Positions 1 to 7,933 of a stretch of 64,000 nucleotides of DNA are shown piece by piece. The notes beneath the pieces are model-generated. The model did not search any database. It had not been told where the DNA came from and worked only from the letters and a program-made list of their open reading frames with translations. Made by a program: the position numbers and the translations under genes. Origin of the DNA: CAVROT01 sp963722905 (GTDB taxonomy: Bacteria > Pseudomonadota > Alphaproteobacteria > Rhodobacterales > Rhodobacteraceae); NCBI GenBank assembly GCA_963722905.1, contig CAVROT010000003.1, forward strand, positions 104,154 through 168,153, read 5' to 3'. The number at the start of each line of letters is the position of its first letter. Within the stretch, counting starts at the first letter, position 1.

Positions 1-110
1 TCGGGCATGGGCAGGCTCCGGTCGGGTCCGGGACAGCAATACCCAAGCCGCGCCCGGGTCGCAACGCGCCCAGGCGGCACGGCCGCCGGGTGAGCGCACC
101 CAAGGGACCA

Positions 111-145
111 TTCGCCTTCGGCGAGGATATTTGAGAACCCAAGTC
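111..145 (+). repeat. Dispersed intergenic motif, copy 1
   Basis: The core reads GGCGAGGATATTTGAGAACC followed by CAAGTC, preceded by a CGCC-TTCG-GGCG dyad. The same core recurs inverted at 271-302 and at 7863-7894 and 47318-47350. I recognise it from memory as a common intergenic motif in Rhodobacterales genomes; its function is not known to me. Confidence 0.6.
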
Positions 146-270
146 TTCGGGAAACATTGACCTCAACGCTGCAGGTTGGAGGCGCAGTACAGGCAGGGAT
201 GCCGATGACTGCAACCCAAGGGGCCCCCGGGGGTGCGGCCGACGCCGCGGACCCGGGGGGCCGACCCCCA

Positions 271-302
271 GACTTGGGTTTCCAGGTATCCTCGCCGAAG
301 GC
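271..302 (-). repeat. Dispersed intergenic motif, copy 2
   Basis: Read on the minus strand the core is GGCGAGGATACCTGGAAACC followed by CAAGTC. It lies just beyond the 3' end of ispA and forms an inverted pair with the copy at 111-145, about 125 bp away. Confidence 0.6.
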
Positions 303-369
303 TTCGAAGGGCGTCGCTTGGAACCGGCCCCGTTGCGCAGTGTCGATGCCCCGACACTCCGCTGCGCCA

Positions 370-1233
370 TCAACCCGTCCGGGACACGACGTAACGCGCG
401 CAATCGCGCAGCGGGTCGGCTGCCGCGCCGTAGACGTCCAGCGCGTCGCACGCCGCGTCCGCCAGAGACGCGGCGCGGTCGCGCGCGGCGGCCTCGCCCA
501 GCAGCGACACGAAAGTCGCCTTGCCTGCATGGGCATCCTTGCGCAGCCGCTTGCCCGCCGCGGCCTCGCTGCCGGCGACGTCGAGCAGGTCGTCGGCGAT
601 CTGGAACGCGAGCCCCAGCGCCCCGGCATATGTGCGGAGCGGCGCCGGGTCGGCCGCGCCCATCGTCGCGCCGGCGACCGCCGCCCATTCGATCAGCGCC
701 CCGGTCTTGGCCCCTTGCAGCGCGGTTATCTCGGGCAGCGTGAGGGGCGCGCCGGCCGTTTCGGCGGCGATGTCGCGCGCCTGCCCGCCGACCATCCCGC
801 CGATCCCGGCGGCGCGCGCCAGCCCGGCCAGCAGGTCGATCCGCACCCGGTCGTCCTGGTGGCAGGCCGGATCGGCCAGCAGCCCGAAGGCCAGTGTCTG
901 AAGCGCATCACCCGCCAGCACCGCCGTCGCCTCGTCCCATTGGACGTGCACCGTCGGGCGGCCGCGGCGCAGGTCGTCGTCGTCCATGCACGGCAGATCG
1001 TCGTGCACCAGCGAATAGGCGTGCAGCGCCTCTATCGCCGCTGCCGCCTGCACCGCGTCCGTGATGCCGTGCAGCGCGGCACCCTCGATCACCAGGAACC
1101 CGCGCAGCCGCTTGCCGCCGGACATCGCATGCCGCATCGCGGCCTCGACCTGCAGGTCGCCCGCCGGCAGCACCTGCGCCAGCCGCGCGTCGATGCCGGC
1201 GGCGGCGGCAGACAGCCGCGCCGGAAAGCTCAA
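370..1233 (-). CDS. ispA: Farnesyl diphosphate synthase (polyprenyl synthetase)
   Basis: This 287-residue cytoplasmic enzyme belongs to the short-chain trans-prenyltransferase family. It condenses isopentenyl diphosphate with dimethylallyl and geranyl diphosphate to make farnesyl diphosphate. The first aspartate-rich motif is visible as DDLPCMDDDDLRRGRPT (about residue 78) and the second as FQIADDLLDVAGS (about residue 211); GGKRLR near residue 40 is the diphosphate-binding Lys/Arg patch. The length fits IspA. It is the last gene of a leftward operon and overlaps the xseB stop by ATGA (4 bp), the usual xseB-ispA order. A geranylgeranyl diphosphate synthase role is less likely given the xseB linkage. 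Confidence 0.9.
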   Translation of the reverse strand: MSFPARLSAAAAGIDARLAQVLPAGDLQVEAAMRHAMSGGKRLRGFLVIEGAALHGITDAVQAAAAIEALHAYSLVHDDLPCMDDDDLRRGRPTVHVQWDEATAVLAGDALQTLAFGLLADPACHQDDRVRIDLLAGLARAAGIGGMVGGQARDIAAETAGAPLTLPEITALQGAKTGALIEWAAVAGATMGAADPAPLRTYAGALGLAFQIADDLLDVAGSEAAAGKRLRKDAHAGKATFVSLLGEAAARDRAASLADAACDALDVYGAAADPLRDCARYVVSRTG

Positions 1234-1583
1234 AACGGGATCTCGTCGTCCTTGTCGGCGCCCGCAGGTGTCGCCCGCGCGGCAGCACGGGTCGCCTTGC
1301 GCGCCGGCGCCGCATCCAGCGGTGCGGTGCCACGCGGCTGGCCGGCCTCGTCGAGGGTGATCGCCGCGACCTTCTCTTCGGCCTCGGCCAGCTTGGCGCT
1401 GCAGCGGTCCTTCAGGGCCGCACCGCGTTCGTAGAGCGCGATGGAGAGGTCCAGCGCGACGTCGCCCGAATCCAGCCGCTCGACCACGCCTTCAAGCTCG
1501 GCCATCGCCTCCTCGAAGCTCAGATCCTCGACCGGCCGGCCGGATCCGGCCTGCGCTGCATCCGGTGCCTCGCGCTCGCTCAT
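1230..1583 (-). CDS. xseB: Exodeoxyribonuclease VII small subunit
   Basis: A 117-residue protein whose core (about residues 19-75: LSFEEAMAELEGVVERLDSG, then LSIALYERGAALKDRCSAKL) is the typical XseB two-helix domain. XseB multimers bind the XseA catalytic subunit to form exonuclease VII, which degrades single-stranded DNA. The C-terminal third is an Ala/Arg-rich tail ending in KDDEIPF, longer than in E. coli (about 80 residues). The start overlaps the upstream HDAC-like gene by 4 bp and the end overlaps ispA by 4 bp, so the three genes are probably translationally coupled. xseA is not in the window. Confidence 0.92.
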   Translation of the reverse strand: MSEREAPDAAQAGSGRPVEDLSFEEAMAELEGVVERLDSGDVALDLSIALYERGAALKDRCSAKLAEAEEKVAAITLDEAGQPRGTAPLDAAPARKATRAAARATPAGADKDDEIPF

Positions 1584-2506
1584 CCGCCCCGCTCCCTCAA
1601 CATGCCGACATGCGCCGCGACACCGGCGCCGAGGCTGGGCAGATCATATCCGCCCTCCAGTGTCGACACGATGCGGCCCCCGCAGTGCCGGTCGGCGGCG
1701 TCGCAGAGCCGCCCCGTGATCCAGGCGAAATCCCCGGTCGTCCAGTCGAGCCCGGCCAGAGGATCGCCGGTCGCCGCGTCGAAGCCGGCCGAAACGATCA
1801 CGAGTTCCGGCGCGAAGGCGTCGAGCGCGGGCAATACGGTGCCGTCCCACGCGGCGCGCATCGCAGCGCCGCCGGTGCCCTCGGCCAGCGGGACGTTCAC
1901 GATCTGGCCGTGGGCGCCCCTTTCCGCGGCGGCGCCCGAGCCCGGATAGAGCGGCATCTGGTGGGACGATGCGAAGAACGCGCGGCCCTCGTCCCACAGG
2001 AGGTCCTGCGTCCCGTTGCCGTGGTGGACGTCGAAATCGACGATGGCCACGCGCGCCAGACCATGCCGTTCCAATGCGTGCATGGCGGCGATGGCAGATG
2101 TTCCGAAAAGGCAAAAGCCCATCGGCGTGGTCCGTTCGGCGTGGTGGCCGGGAGGGCGGCAGCCGACGAAGGCATTCGCGGCCTCGCCCGACAACACGGC
2201 GTCCACCGCCGCCACGGCGCCGCCCACGGCATGGCGCGCGGCGGCCAGCGTTCCGGGCGACATCCATGTATCGGCGTCCAGAGCCACCGCGCCGGACGAC
2301 GGCGCGGCGGCGACCAGGGCGTCGAGATGCCCCTGCGGATGGCATAGCAGGATGTCGGCGTCGGCGCAGTCGGGTGCCGCGCGCCGGAGAAGGTCCAGCG
2401 GCGACAGGGCATCGACGACGGCGCGCAGACGGGCAGGCCGTTCGGGGTGTCCATCGGGGGTGGCGTGGCCGAACCCGCCCTCGTCGTGGAACCAGATCGT
2501 CGTCAT
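1580..2506 (-). CDS. Histone deacetylase family hydrolase
   Basis: A 308-residue member of the arginase/deacetylase superfamily (class II HDAC-like; acetoin-utilisation or acetylpolyamine amidohydrolase type). Visible active-site elements are RPPGHHAE (tandem His), FDVHHGNGTQ (zinc Asp and His), SAGFDAATGDPL (second zinc Asp) and EGGYDL (catalytic Tyr region). It should remove acyl groups from lysine or polyamine substrates in a Zn-dependent way; the actual substrate cannot be read from sequence. It sits between petR and xseB in the leftward operon and shares a 4-bp ATGA overlap with xseB. Confidence 0.88.
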   Translation of the reverse strand: MTTIWFHDEGGFGHATPDGHPERPARLRAVVDALSPLDLLRRAAPDCADADILLCHPQGHLDALVAAAPSSGAVALDADTWMSPGTLAAARHAVGGAVAAVDAVLSGEAANAFVGCRPPGHHAERTTPMGFCLFGTSAIAAMHALERHGLARVAIVDFDVHHGNGTQDLLWDEGRAFFASSHQMPLYPGSGAAAERGAHGQIVNVPLAEGTGGAAMRAAWDGTVLPALDAFAPELVIVSAGFDAATGDPLAGLDWTTGDFAWITGRLCDAADRHCGGRIVSTLEGGYDLPSLGAGVAAHVGMLRERGG

Positions 2507-2700
2507 TCCGCCCCCGCGTTCGTCGTGTCGTCCGGTGCCCTGCCGGCGCCCGCATCTATCCCGGCTTTCGTCCCCGTCGGCGTTAGGTAGCCCGGATGCG
2601 TCCCGGCCCCGGCACCGGCTGGAGCAAATCCGCCCGCCGGTCCGGCCCGGCGCCCGCTGCGCGGATCGGGCGCCGGGCGTCGCCGCCTGCGGTCAGTCAT
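2503..2700 (-). CDS. Possible small ORF linking petR and HDAC-like gene
   Basis: A 65-residue frame starts inside the last codons of the response regulator (8-bp overlap, ATGACTGA) and ends in an ATGA overlap with the HDAC-like start, so the spacing looks like translational coupling. The product is Arg/Gly/Ala/Pro-rich with no recognisable domain. Such compositions arise easily by chance at this G+C, so it may simply be a non-coding linker of about 190 bp. Confidence 0.22.
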   Translation of the reverse strand: MTDRRRRRPAPDPRSGRRAGPAGGFAPAGAGAGTHPGYLTPTGTKAGIDAGAGRAPDDTTNAGAE

Positions 2701-3400
2701 GCGTCAGCATGTAGCCGGCGCCGCGCACGGTCTGAAGGTACCGCGGGCGCTTGGGATCGTCCTCTATCTTTCGGCGCAGGCGGGTGATCTGCACGTCCAC
2801 GGCCCGTTCCTGCGCGCCGCCGCCCGCATCGCCGCCGGCGCGGCCCAGATCCTCGACCAGGCGCAGGCGGCTCACCACCTCGCCCGGGCAGCCAGCGAAG
2901 ATCCGCATGAGGTGCGCCTCGGTCGCGGTCAGGCGCACCGGATCGTTGCCCGACCACACCTCGCCCCGGCCGACGTCGTAGCGCACATTCCCCAGATGCA
3001 GCACCTGGGGGACGTTCGCGGCCACCGCCTCGTGCGGGACGCGGCGCAGGATTGCGTTGATGCGCAGCAGCAGCTCCTTCGGCTCGAACGGTTTGGGGAG
3101 GTAATCGTCGGCCCCCGCCTCCAGCCCGTCGATCCGGTCTCCGGTCCCGCCGCGCGCGGTCAGCAGCAGGATCGGCACCGTCAGCGTCCGCCGCAGGACG
3201 CGGGTGAAGGCGATGCCGTCCTCTCCGGGCATCATCACGTCCAGCACGACGAGATCGAACTCCAGCCCCTCGAGGATCCGGCGGGCATGGGCGGTGTCGC
3301 GCGCGACCGTCACGTAGAAGCCGTAGCGCATGAGGAACTTGCGCAGCAGGCTGCGGATGCGTTCGTCGTCGTCGACGATGAGCAGGTGCGCCTCGATCAT
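2693..3400 (-). CDS. petR: OmpR-family response regulator, PetR-like
   Basis: A 235-residue two-domain regulator. The receiver domain (residues 1-120) has the acidic pocket (IVDDDERIR), the phospho-acceptor Asp in LVVLDVMMPGEDG, the Thr of LLLTARG and the conserved Lys in LPKPFEP. A winged-helix DNA-binding domain follows (about 135-232), with RAVDVQITRLRRKIEDDP and GAGYML. It lies immediately downstream of a MarR-type gene with an ATGA overlap. This is the petP-petR arrangement known from Rhodobacter capsulatus, where the pair was found next to the cytochrome bc1 operon; no bc1 genes are in this window. No histidine kinase is adjacent. Confidence 0.8.
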   Translation of the reverse strand: MIEAHLLIVDDDERIRSLLRKFLMRYGFYVTVARDTAHARRILEGLEFDLVVLDVMMPGEDGIAFTRVLRRTLTVPILLLTARGGTGDRIDGLEAGADDYLPKPFEPKELLLRINAILRRVPHEAVAANVPQVLHLGNVRYDVGRGEVWSGNDPVRLTATEAHLMRIFAGCPGEVVSRLRLVEDLGRAGGDAGGGAQERAVDVQITRLRRKIEDDPKRPRYLQTVRGAGYMLTHD

Positions 3401-3978
3401 TCCGCGGCCTCCCGTACGGCCCGGGGCTGTCCGCCGGCGGCGAACGCGCGGCGCATCTCGGGATCCATCATCGCCTCCAGCACGCGGCGGAAGCCGACGA
3501 CCGCCTCCGGGCCGGCGTCGCGGTAGGCGGCGCGCATCCGGGCGCGCTGCGCGGCCCCCAGCGACGCCTCCAGAGCGGCGCCCTCCGGCGTGAGATAGAG
3601 CCGCCGCTCGCGCCGGTCAGCGCTGCCGATGCGGCTTTCGACCAGGCCGTCGCCGACGAGGGTCCGCATCACCCGGTTCAGGGACTGCTTGGTGACGCCA
3701 AGCACGCCAAGCAGCGCGTTCACGGTCAGCCCCGGGTCGCGGTCGATGAAGTGCATGGCCCGGTGATGCGCACGGCCATATCCGTTACGCGCCAGGATCC
3801 GGTCGGGATCGGCGGTGAAGCCACGGTAGGCGAAGTACATCGCTTCGATCCCCAGCCGGATCTGCGTATCGGTGAGAAACAGCAGGGCCTCGCCACCCAT
3901 GCCACCGCCGGGCGGAGCACAAACGGCCCCGGCGGCGGGCGTCGGTACGGCGGTGGACCGCGTCCGTCGGTCGCGCAT
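3397..3978 (-). CDS. petP: MarR-family transcriptional regulator, PetP-like
   Basis: A 193-residue winged-helix regulator. The DNA-recognition region is seen in LTVNALLGVLGVTKQSLNRV, followed by the wing LVESRIGSADRRERRLYLTP; flanking helices would form the dimer interface. It overlaps petR by 4 bp. The start at 3978 is preceded by GAAAGG. An internal ATG at 3900 (MGGEALLFLTD) fits the family length better, because the first 26 residues are Pro/Gly/Ala-rich and may not be translated. A palindromic candidate operator lies upstream at 4030-4047, in the region shared with divergent ilvE. Confidence 0.75.
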   Translation of the reverse strand: MRDRRTRSTAVPTPAAGAVCAPPGGGMGGEALLFLTDTQIRLGIEAMYFAYRGFTADPDRILARNGYGRAHHRAMHFIDRDPGLTVNALLGVLGVTKQSLNRVMRTLVGDGLVESRIGSADRRERRLYLTPEGAALEASLGAAQRARMRAAYRDAGPEAVVGFRRVLEAMMDPEMRRAFAAGGQPRAVREAAE

Positions 3979-4029
3979 GGTGTCTGCCTTTCGCGGATCG
4001 TCCGTCTACGTCGGCAGGGTATGTCAGCC

Positions 4030-4047
4030 TTGTTGACATTCCAACAG
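4030..4047. promoter_or_regulatory. Candidate MarR/PetP operator
   Basis: The sequence TTGTTGACATTCCAACAG is an imperfect palindrome (12 of 18 positions symmetric, with arms TGTTG and CAACA). It lies in the petP-ilvE divergent region, 52 bp from the longer petP start and about 95 bp before the ilvE start. MarR-family regulators commonly bind such 16-20 bp dyads near their own promoters. The assignment to PetP is inference from position. Confidence 0.4.
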
Positions 4048-4142
4048 GTCAAAGATAGGCCCGCAGAAGTTTGAACGCAATAAAATGCCCGGATCGGACC
4101 TTTCGACGCAATATTGCGAATGGTTCATCGGGTTCATTCGGG

Positions 4143-5024
4143 ATGTCAGAGGCCATGACCGCAGATTACGACGACCGCGACGGAAAGATCTGGATGGACG
4201 GCGCCCTCGTCGACTGGCGTGGGGCGCAGGTCCATCTGCTCAGCCACGGCCTGCATTACGCCAGTTCGGTCTTCGAGGGGGAGCGGTGCTACGGCGGCAC
4301 GATCTTCGAGTCGCGCCGCCACTCCGAACGGCTCCACGCGTCGGCGAACATGATCGACTTCCAGATCCCCTGGACCGTCGACCAGATCGAGGCGGCCAAG
4401 GCCGAGGTTCTGGTGGCGAACGGCCTGACCGACGCCTACGTCCGCGCCATCGCCTGGCGGGGCGCGGGCCCCGACATGGGCGTCGCGTCCTCGCGCAACC
4501 CCGTGCGGCTGGCCATCGCCTGCTGGGAATGGGGCAACTATTACGGCGACGCCAAGATGAAGGGCGCCCGCCTCGACATCTCCAAATGGAAGCGTCCCAG
4601 CCCCGAGACGATCCCGTCGCATGCCAAGGCGGCGGGGCTCTACATGATCTGCACGATGTCCAAGCACGCGGCCGAGGCGAAGGGATGCTCGGACGCGATG
4701 ATGATGGACTATCGCGGCTATGTCGCCGAGGCGACGGGCGCCAACGTCTTCTTCGTCAGGGATGGCGAGGTCCACACCCCCGATCCCGACTGCTTTCTCA
4801 ACGGCATCACCCGGCAGACCGTCATCGGGATGCTGCGCGACCGCCAGGTGAAGGTGCACGAGCGCCATATCGAGCCGGCCGAGATGGAGGGGTTCGAGCA
4901 GTGCTGGCTGACCGGCACCGCCGCCGAGGTGACGCCGGTGGCGCGCATCGGCGACTACAGCTTCGACGTGGGAGCGCTGACCCGCGAGATCGCCGAAGGG
5001 TACGAAGCCCTGGTCCGGTCCTGA
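4143..5024 (+). CDS. ilvE: Branched-chain amino acid aminotransferase
   Basis: A 293-residue PLP fold-type IV aminotransferase that transfers the amino group between glutamate and the 2-oxo acids of Leu, Ile and Val. The N-terminal KIWMDGALVDWRGAQVHLLS, the Schiff-base lysine in SHAKAAGLYM and the cofactor phosphate region EATGANVFF / NGITRQTVIG are visible. I place the start at ATG 4143 (MSEAMTADYDD). An in-frame ATG at 4071 would add 24 unlikely residues, and ATG 4152 is also possible. The gene is divergent from petP and stands alone. A D-amino-acid or ADC-lyase role is unlikely given the close fit to alphaproteobacterial BCATs. Confidence 0.9.
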   Translation: MSEAMTADYDDRDGKIWMDGALVDWRGAQVHLLSHGLHYASSVFEGERCYGGTIFESRRHSERLHASANMIDFQIPWTVDQIEAAKAEVLVANGLTDAYVRAIAWRGAGPDMGVASSRNPVRLAIACWEWGNYYGDAKMKGARLDISKWKRPSPETIPSHAKAAGLYMICTMSKHAAEAKGCSDAMMMDYRGYVAEATGANVFFVRDGEVHTPDPDCFLNGITRQTVIGMLRDRQVKVHERHIEPAEMEGFEQCWLTGTAAEVTPVARIGDYSFDVGALTREIAEGYEALVRS

Positions 5025-5142
5025 ACCCAGCCCCGGCGCCAGGTCCGGCAGCATCTGGCAACCGGGGCGACGGTAAAGACGACGACGCCCGCCCGAGCGC
5101 CGGCTGGGACGTGCCCCGGTCCCGACGGCCGGGCCGGCCCGA

Positions 5143-5604
5143 TCAGGCGATGGCGACCGGGGCGACGACCGAGGAGAGGGCGGCCCTGACGACGCCAAGC
5201 AAATCGCGGTCGATGAACGGTTTGGCCAGCACGGCGACGAACCCCTTCGGCAGGTCCAGCGAGGTCGCGGAATATCCTGTGGCGAAAACGACGGGAACGC
5301 CGGCGGCGATCAGGTCGCGCCCGAGATCGAGGCTGTTCTGGCCCCTGCCGAGGTTGATATCCAGTATCGCGGCGTCCGGAAGCCCGCTTTCGAGGTGCCG
5401 CCGCGCCTGATCGAGGTTCATTGCGGCCATGACGTCCATCGGACCCATTTCGCGCAGCGTTTCCGATACCTCGATGGCAATGATCGCTTCATCCTCGAGA
5501 TAGAGGATTCGCGACCTGGATTTGGAATGCTGCCACGACATGACCGCATGCACCGCCGATCCCGCACGTCTGTCAAGAAAATTCGAGGCGAGTGAAGTCA
5601 ACAT
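5143..5604 (-). CDS. Single-domain response regulator receiver
   Basis: A receiver domain of about 154 residues without an output domain. It shows LYLEDEAIIAIEV (acidic pocket), AAILDINLGRGQNSLD (phospho-acceptor Asp), VVFATGYS (conserved Thr/Ser region) and VLAKPFIDRDLL (conserved Lys). This type is typical of alphaproteobacterial partners of HWE/HisKA_2 kinases or the general stress response. The start at 5604 (MLTSLASN) is supported by AGGGG about 8 bases upstream; a later start at 5541 (MSWQHSKS) is possible. No kinase is adjacent, so its input is unknown. Confidence 0.8.
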   Translation of the reverse strand: MLTSLASNFLDRRAGSAVHAVMSWQHSKSRSRILYLEDEAIIAIEVSETLREMGPMDVMAAMNLDQARRHLESGLPDAAILDINLGRGQNSLDLGRDLIAAGVPVVFATGYSATSLDLPKGFVAVLAKPFIDRDLLGVVRAALSSVVAPVAIA

Positions 5605-5759
5605 GGCACACCCCTGAGTGGTTCCACAGCATTCATACGACAGGGCCAGGGCTGCAACGCGACGGAACGGCCCCCGGAACGGACCCATGGCCGATGGGTC
5701 GCATATCGGCGAATCGAAAAGTCCGTCGGGGCCCATCGCGCACAGGCCCCGCACACAGG

Positions 5760-6782
5760 TCATCGTCCGTGGCGGAGCCTCAGTTCGGCCTGTTCGAGCG
5801 TTCGCGCCACTTCGGCGAAATCGGCGCCGCCGGTAACGGTGACGCCAAGCCGCGCGATAGCCGACATCGCCGCGCGGGATGCGTCGTCGGGACCCGGACC
5901 CGGCTCGCGCAGGACGACGGCGCGGATCTGTCCGCCGTGGCGGTGGCAGGCCTCCAGGTAGATCTCGGCGTCGTGCTGCCCGGTGTCCCCGATCAGGATG
6001 AAGGGCAGGCCGGGGTTCGCACGCAGTATCCGGTCGACCGCGCTTCCCTTGTGGTCGCCATGCGCCGCGGCCCCTGTCGCCGGACCGGACAGGCCCAGGT
6101 CGCGCAGGAACATCGGCCCGGTCACCAGGCCCGCCCGTTCGAACACCCGGTCCAGGAAGGCGTGCAGGTTCCACGGCGACGAGCTGACGTAATAGACAGG
6201 GTTGCGGCCATGATCGCTGAGATGGTCCATGAGGACGATGGCGTCGGGGAACACACGCCGCGTCAGGGCCGACCCGGTGAACGTGGTCCAGAGGTTGCGG
6301 GCCAGCGAATAGGCGCCCGTCTCCATCATCGTGTCGTCCACGTCGCTGATCACCCCCAGCGTGGCCGCGTCCGACGGGACCAGGGCGCCGAAGTCGCGGC
6401 GCGATCCCGGATCGCCCTCGATCTCGACCGGCTGGATGGACCATCCCGCGGCATCCTTGGGGCGCGGGACGTGGATCGTCAGGTAGCCCTCGTCGTCGCT
6501 GACCGCACGGATGTCGGTGCCCGGCAAGGTCACCGTGATGCCCGACACCTCGTCGGTGAAAAAGAGCGACGCCATCTGGCGCAGGTTGGCCCAGCGGCCA
6601 TGCATCGGATCCGGTGCAGTGCGGCGCAGCGATGACAGCACGCGGCCGCGCAGGACGATCCCGTCGGGAACGGCATAGCCGCGATAGGGGTCGAGCACCG
6701 GGCGGTCCGACCGGCCCCGCGCCATCGCGCGGTCGACGAGGCGCTCGATCCGGGCACCCCACGCGGCGCGGCCGCCTCTCAT
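5760..6782 (-). CDS. App1-like phosphatase (DUF2183)
   Basis: A 340-residue protein with a HAD-like catalytic domain of the App1 (phosphatidate phosphatase) family. The key motif ISDVDDTMMETGAY (about residue 144) carries the DxDxT nucleophile, YYVSSSPWNLH is the second HAD motif, and DHKGSAVDRILR with LIGDTGQHDAEIY provides the Lys and acidic motifs III-IV. Yeast App1 dephosphorylates phosphatidate, but bacterial members have no settled substrate. The start overlaps the queG stop by 4 bp, so it is co-transcribed with queG. Confidence 0.82.
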   Translation of the reverse strand: MRGGRAAWGARIERLVDRAMARGRSDRPVLDPYRGYAVPDGIVLRGRVLSSLRRTAPDPMHGRWANLRQMASLFFTDEVSGITVTLPGTDIRAVSDDEGYLTIHVPRPKDAAGWSIQPVEIEGDPGSRRDFGALVPSDAATLGVISDVDDTMMETGAYSLARNLWTTFTGSALTRRVFPDAIVLMDHLSDHGRNPVYYVSSSPWNLHAFLDRVFERAGLVTGPMFLRDLGLSGPATGAAAHGDHKGSAVDRILRANPGLPFILIGDTGQHDAEIYLEACHRHGGQIRAVVLREPGPGPDDASRAAMSAIARLGVTVTGGADFAEVARTLEQAELRLRHGR

Positions 6783-7933
6783 GCCGCGTCCAGCCGGTCC
6801 ACCGCCCAGCGCGCGGCGTCGGCCACGGCGGCGTCCGCGTCGCCGGTCAGCGCCGCGGCCGCGGGGCGCAGCGCCGGATCGGCGGAGTTGCCGATGGCAT
6901 AGCAGACGTTGCGCACCAGCCGGTCCCGGCCGATCCTCTTGACGGGCGACCCGGAGAAGTGGGCACGGAACCCCGCGTCGTCAAGAGCGGCGAGATCGGT
7001 CAGCGCCGGTGCGCGGTGCGCCCCGGCATACCGCGTCTCGGACGCGGCGACGGCGAACTTGTTCCACGGGCACACCGCCAGGCAATCGTCGCAGCCGTAG
7101 ATGCGGTTGCCCATTGCCGCGCGCAGCGACGGGTCGACCGGACCGCGATGCTCGATCGTGAGATACGAGATGCAGCGACGCGCATCCAGCCGGTAAGGCG
7201 CCGGGAAGGCGTCCGTCGGGCAGATGTCGAGACAGGCGCGGCACGACCCGCAGCGATCCGCCGCAGGAGCATCGGCCGGCAGTCGGGCGGTGGTGAAGAT
7301 CGCGCCGAGGAACACCCAGTTGCCGAAATCGCGGCCCAGCAGGTTGGTGTGCTTGCCCTGCCACCCAAGGCCCGCCGCCGCCGCCAGCGGTTTCTCCATC
7401 ACGGGGGCGGTGTCGACGAAGACCTTGACCTGCGCGTCCGGCGCCCGGGCGACGATCCAGCGCGCCACCCGCTTGAGCCGCTTCTTCACCGTGTCGTGAT
7501 AGTCGCGGCCCTGCGCGTAGATGCTGACGGCCCCGCGGTCGCGCCGCGCGAGGTCGTCCAGCGGATCGTGCGCGGGGGCATAGCTGTCGGCCAGCATCAC
7601 CACGGACCGCGCCGCGGGCCAGAGGGCGGCCGGGTCGCCGCGCCAGCTTTCCCTGTCGGCCAGCCAGCCCATCTGCCCGTGCCGCCCGGCCGAAAGGAAC
7701 GTGCGCAGCCGCCCCGCCGCCTGCGGGATCGCGCCCGGTGCGCAGACGCCCATGGCGCAGAACCCCGCCGCCCCGGCCTCGCCGAGCAAGGCGGACTTCA
7801 GAGCCTCGCCCGCCGGCGCCCCATCCGTCGGTCCGATGGCCCGGTCCCCGCCCGGCTCCCCCGAACTTGGGTTTTGAAATATCCTGGGGGAGCGCGGAAC
7901 GCGCGGGGGCAACGCCCCCCTGTCCGGCGGCAT
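6779..7933 (-). CDS. queG: Epoxyqueuosine reductase
   Basis: This iron-sulfur, cobalamin-dependent reductase makes the last step of queuosine tRNA modification, converting epoxyqueuosine to queuosine. Visible are two 4Fe-4S clusters (CGSCRACLDICPTDAF and CDDCLAVCPWNKFA), RCISYLTIEHRG between them, and a C-terminal HEAT-like stretch. Length is 384 residues from the ATG that directly abuts the GST stop (TAGATG). Homology would begin only near residue 43 (GEALKSALL). The first 40 residues contain a copy of the dispersed motif (RIFQNPSSG), yet no ATG or GTG is seen in frame between 7933 and that point, so the motif may really be translated. Confidence 0.87.
   Translation of the reverse strand: MPPDRGALPPRVPRSPRIFQNPSSGEPGGDRAIGPTDGAPAGEALKSALLGEAGAAGFCAMGVCAPGAIPQAAGRLRTFLSAGRHGQMGWLADRESWRGDPAALWPAARSVVMLADSYAPAHDPLDDLARRDRGAVSIYAQGRDYHDTVKKRLKRVARWIVARAPDAQVKVFVDTAPVMEKPLAAAAGLGWQGKHTNLLGRDFGNWVFLGAIFTTARLPADAPAADRCGSCRACLDICPTDAFPAPYRLDARRCISYLTIEHRGPVDPSLRAAMGNRIYGCDDCLAVCPWNKFAVAASETRYAGAHRAPALTDLAALDDAGFRAHFSGSPVKRIGRDRLVRNVCYAIGNSADPALRPAAAALTGDADAAVADAARWAVDRLDAA
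7863..7894 (-). repeat. Dispersed intergenic motif, copy 3 (inside queG 5' end)
   Basis: Read on the minus strand: CCAGGATATTTCAAAACCCA followed by AGTTC. It sits at codons about 14-24 of the queG frame rather than in a clear intergenic gap. Confidence 0.55.

Larger units (their letters stand above)
1..369. other. Intergenic region at left edge
   Basis: No convincing gene is seen on either strand. The reading frames that are open here are Arg/Pro-rich and look like by-products of high G+C. The stretch holds two copies of the dispersed motif in opposite orientations (111-145 and 271-302). In related genomes dxs usually follows ispA, but I see no start of a DXS protein in this stretch, so dxs, if present, begins beyond the left edge. 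Confidence 0.6.

Noticed and set aside
1..369. dxs start expected after ispA
   Set aside because: No DXS N-terminal sequence could be read in any minus-strand frame here.
157..1434. Long plus-strand frame opposite ispA/xseB
   Set aside because: It is an Arg/Gly/His-rich mirror of two recognised genes on the other strand and has no family motif.
5605..6762. 5' extension of the response-regulator frame
   Set aside because: It runs through the App1-like gene in another frame; receiver homology starts only near 5540.
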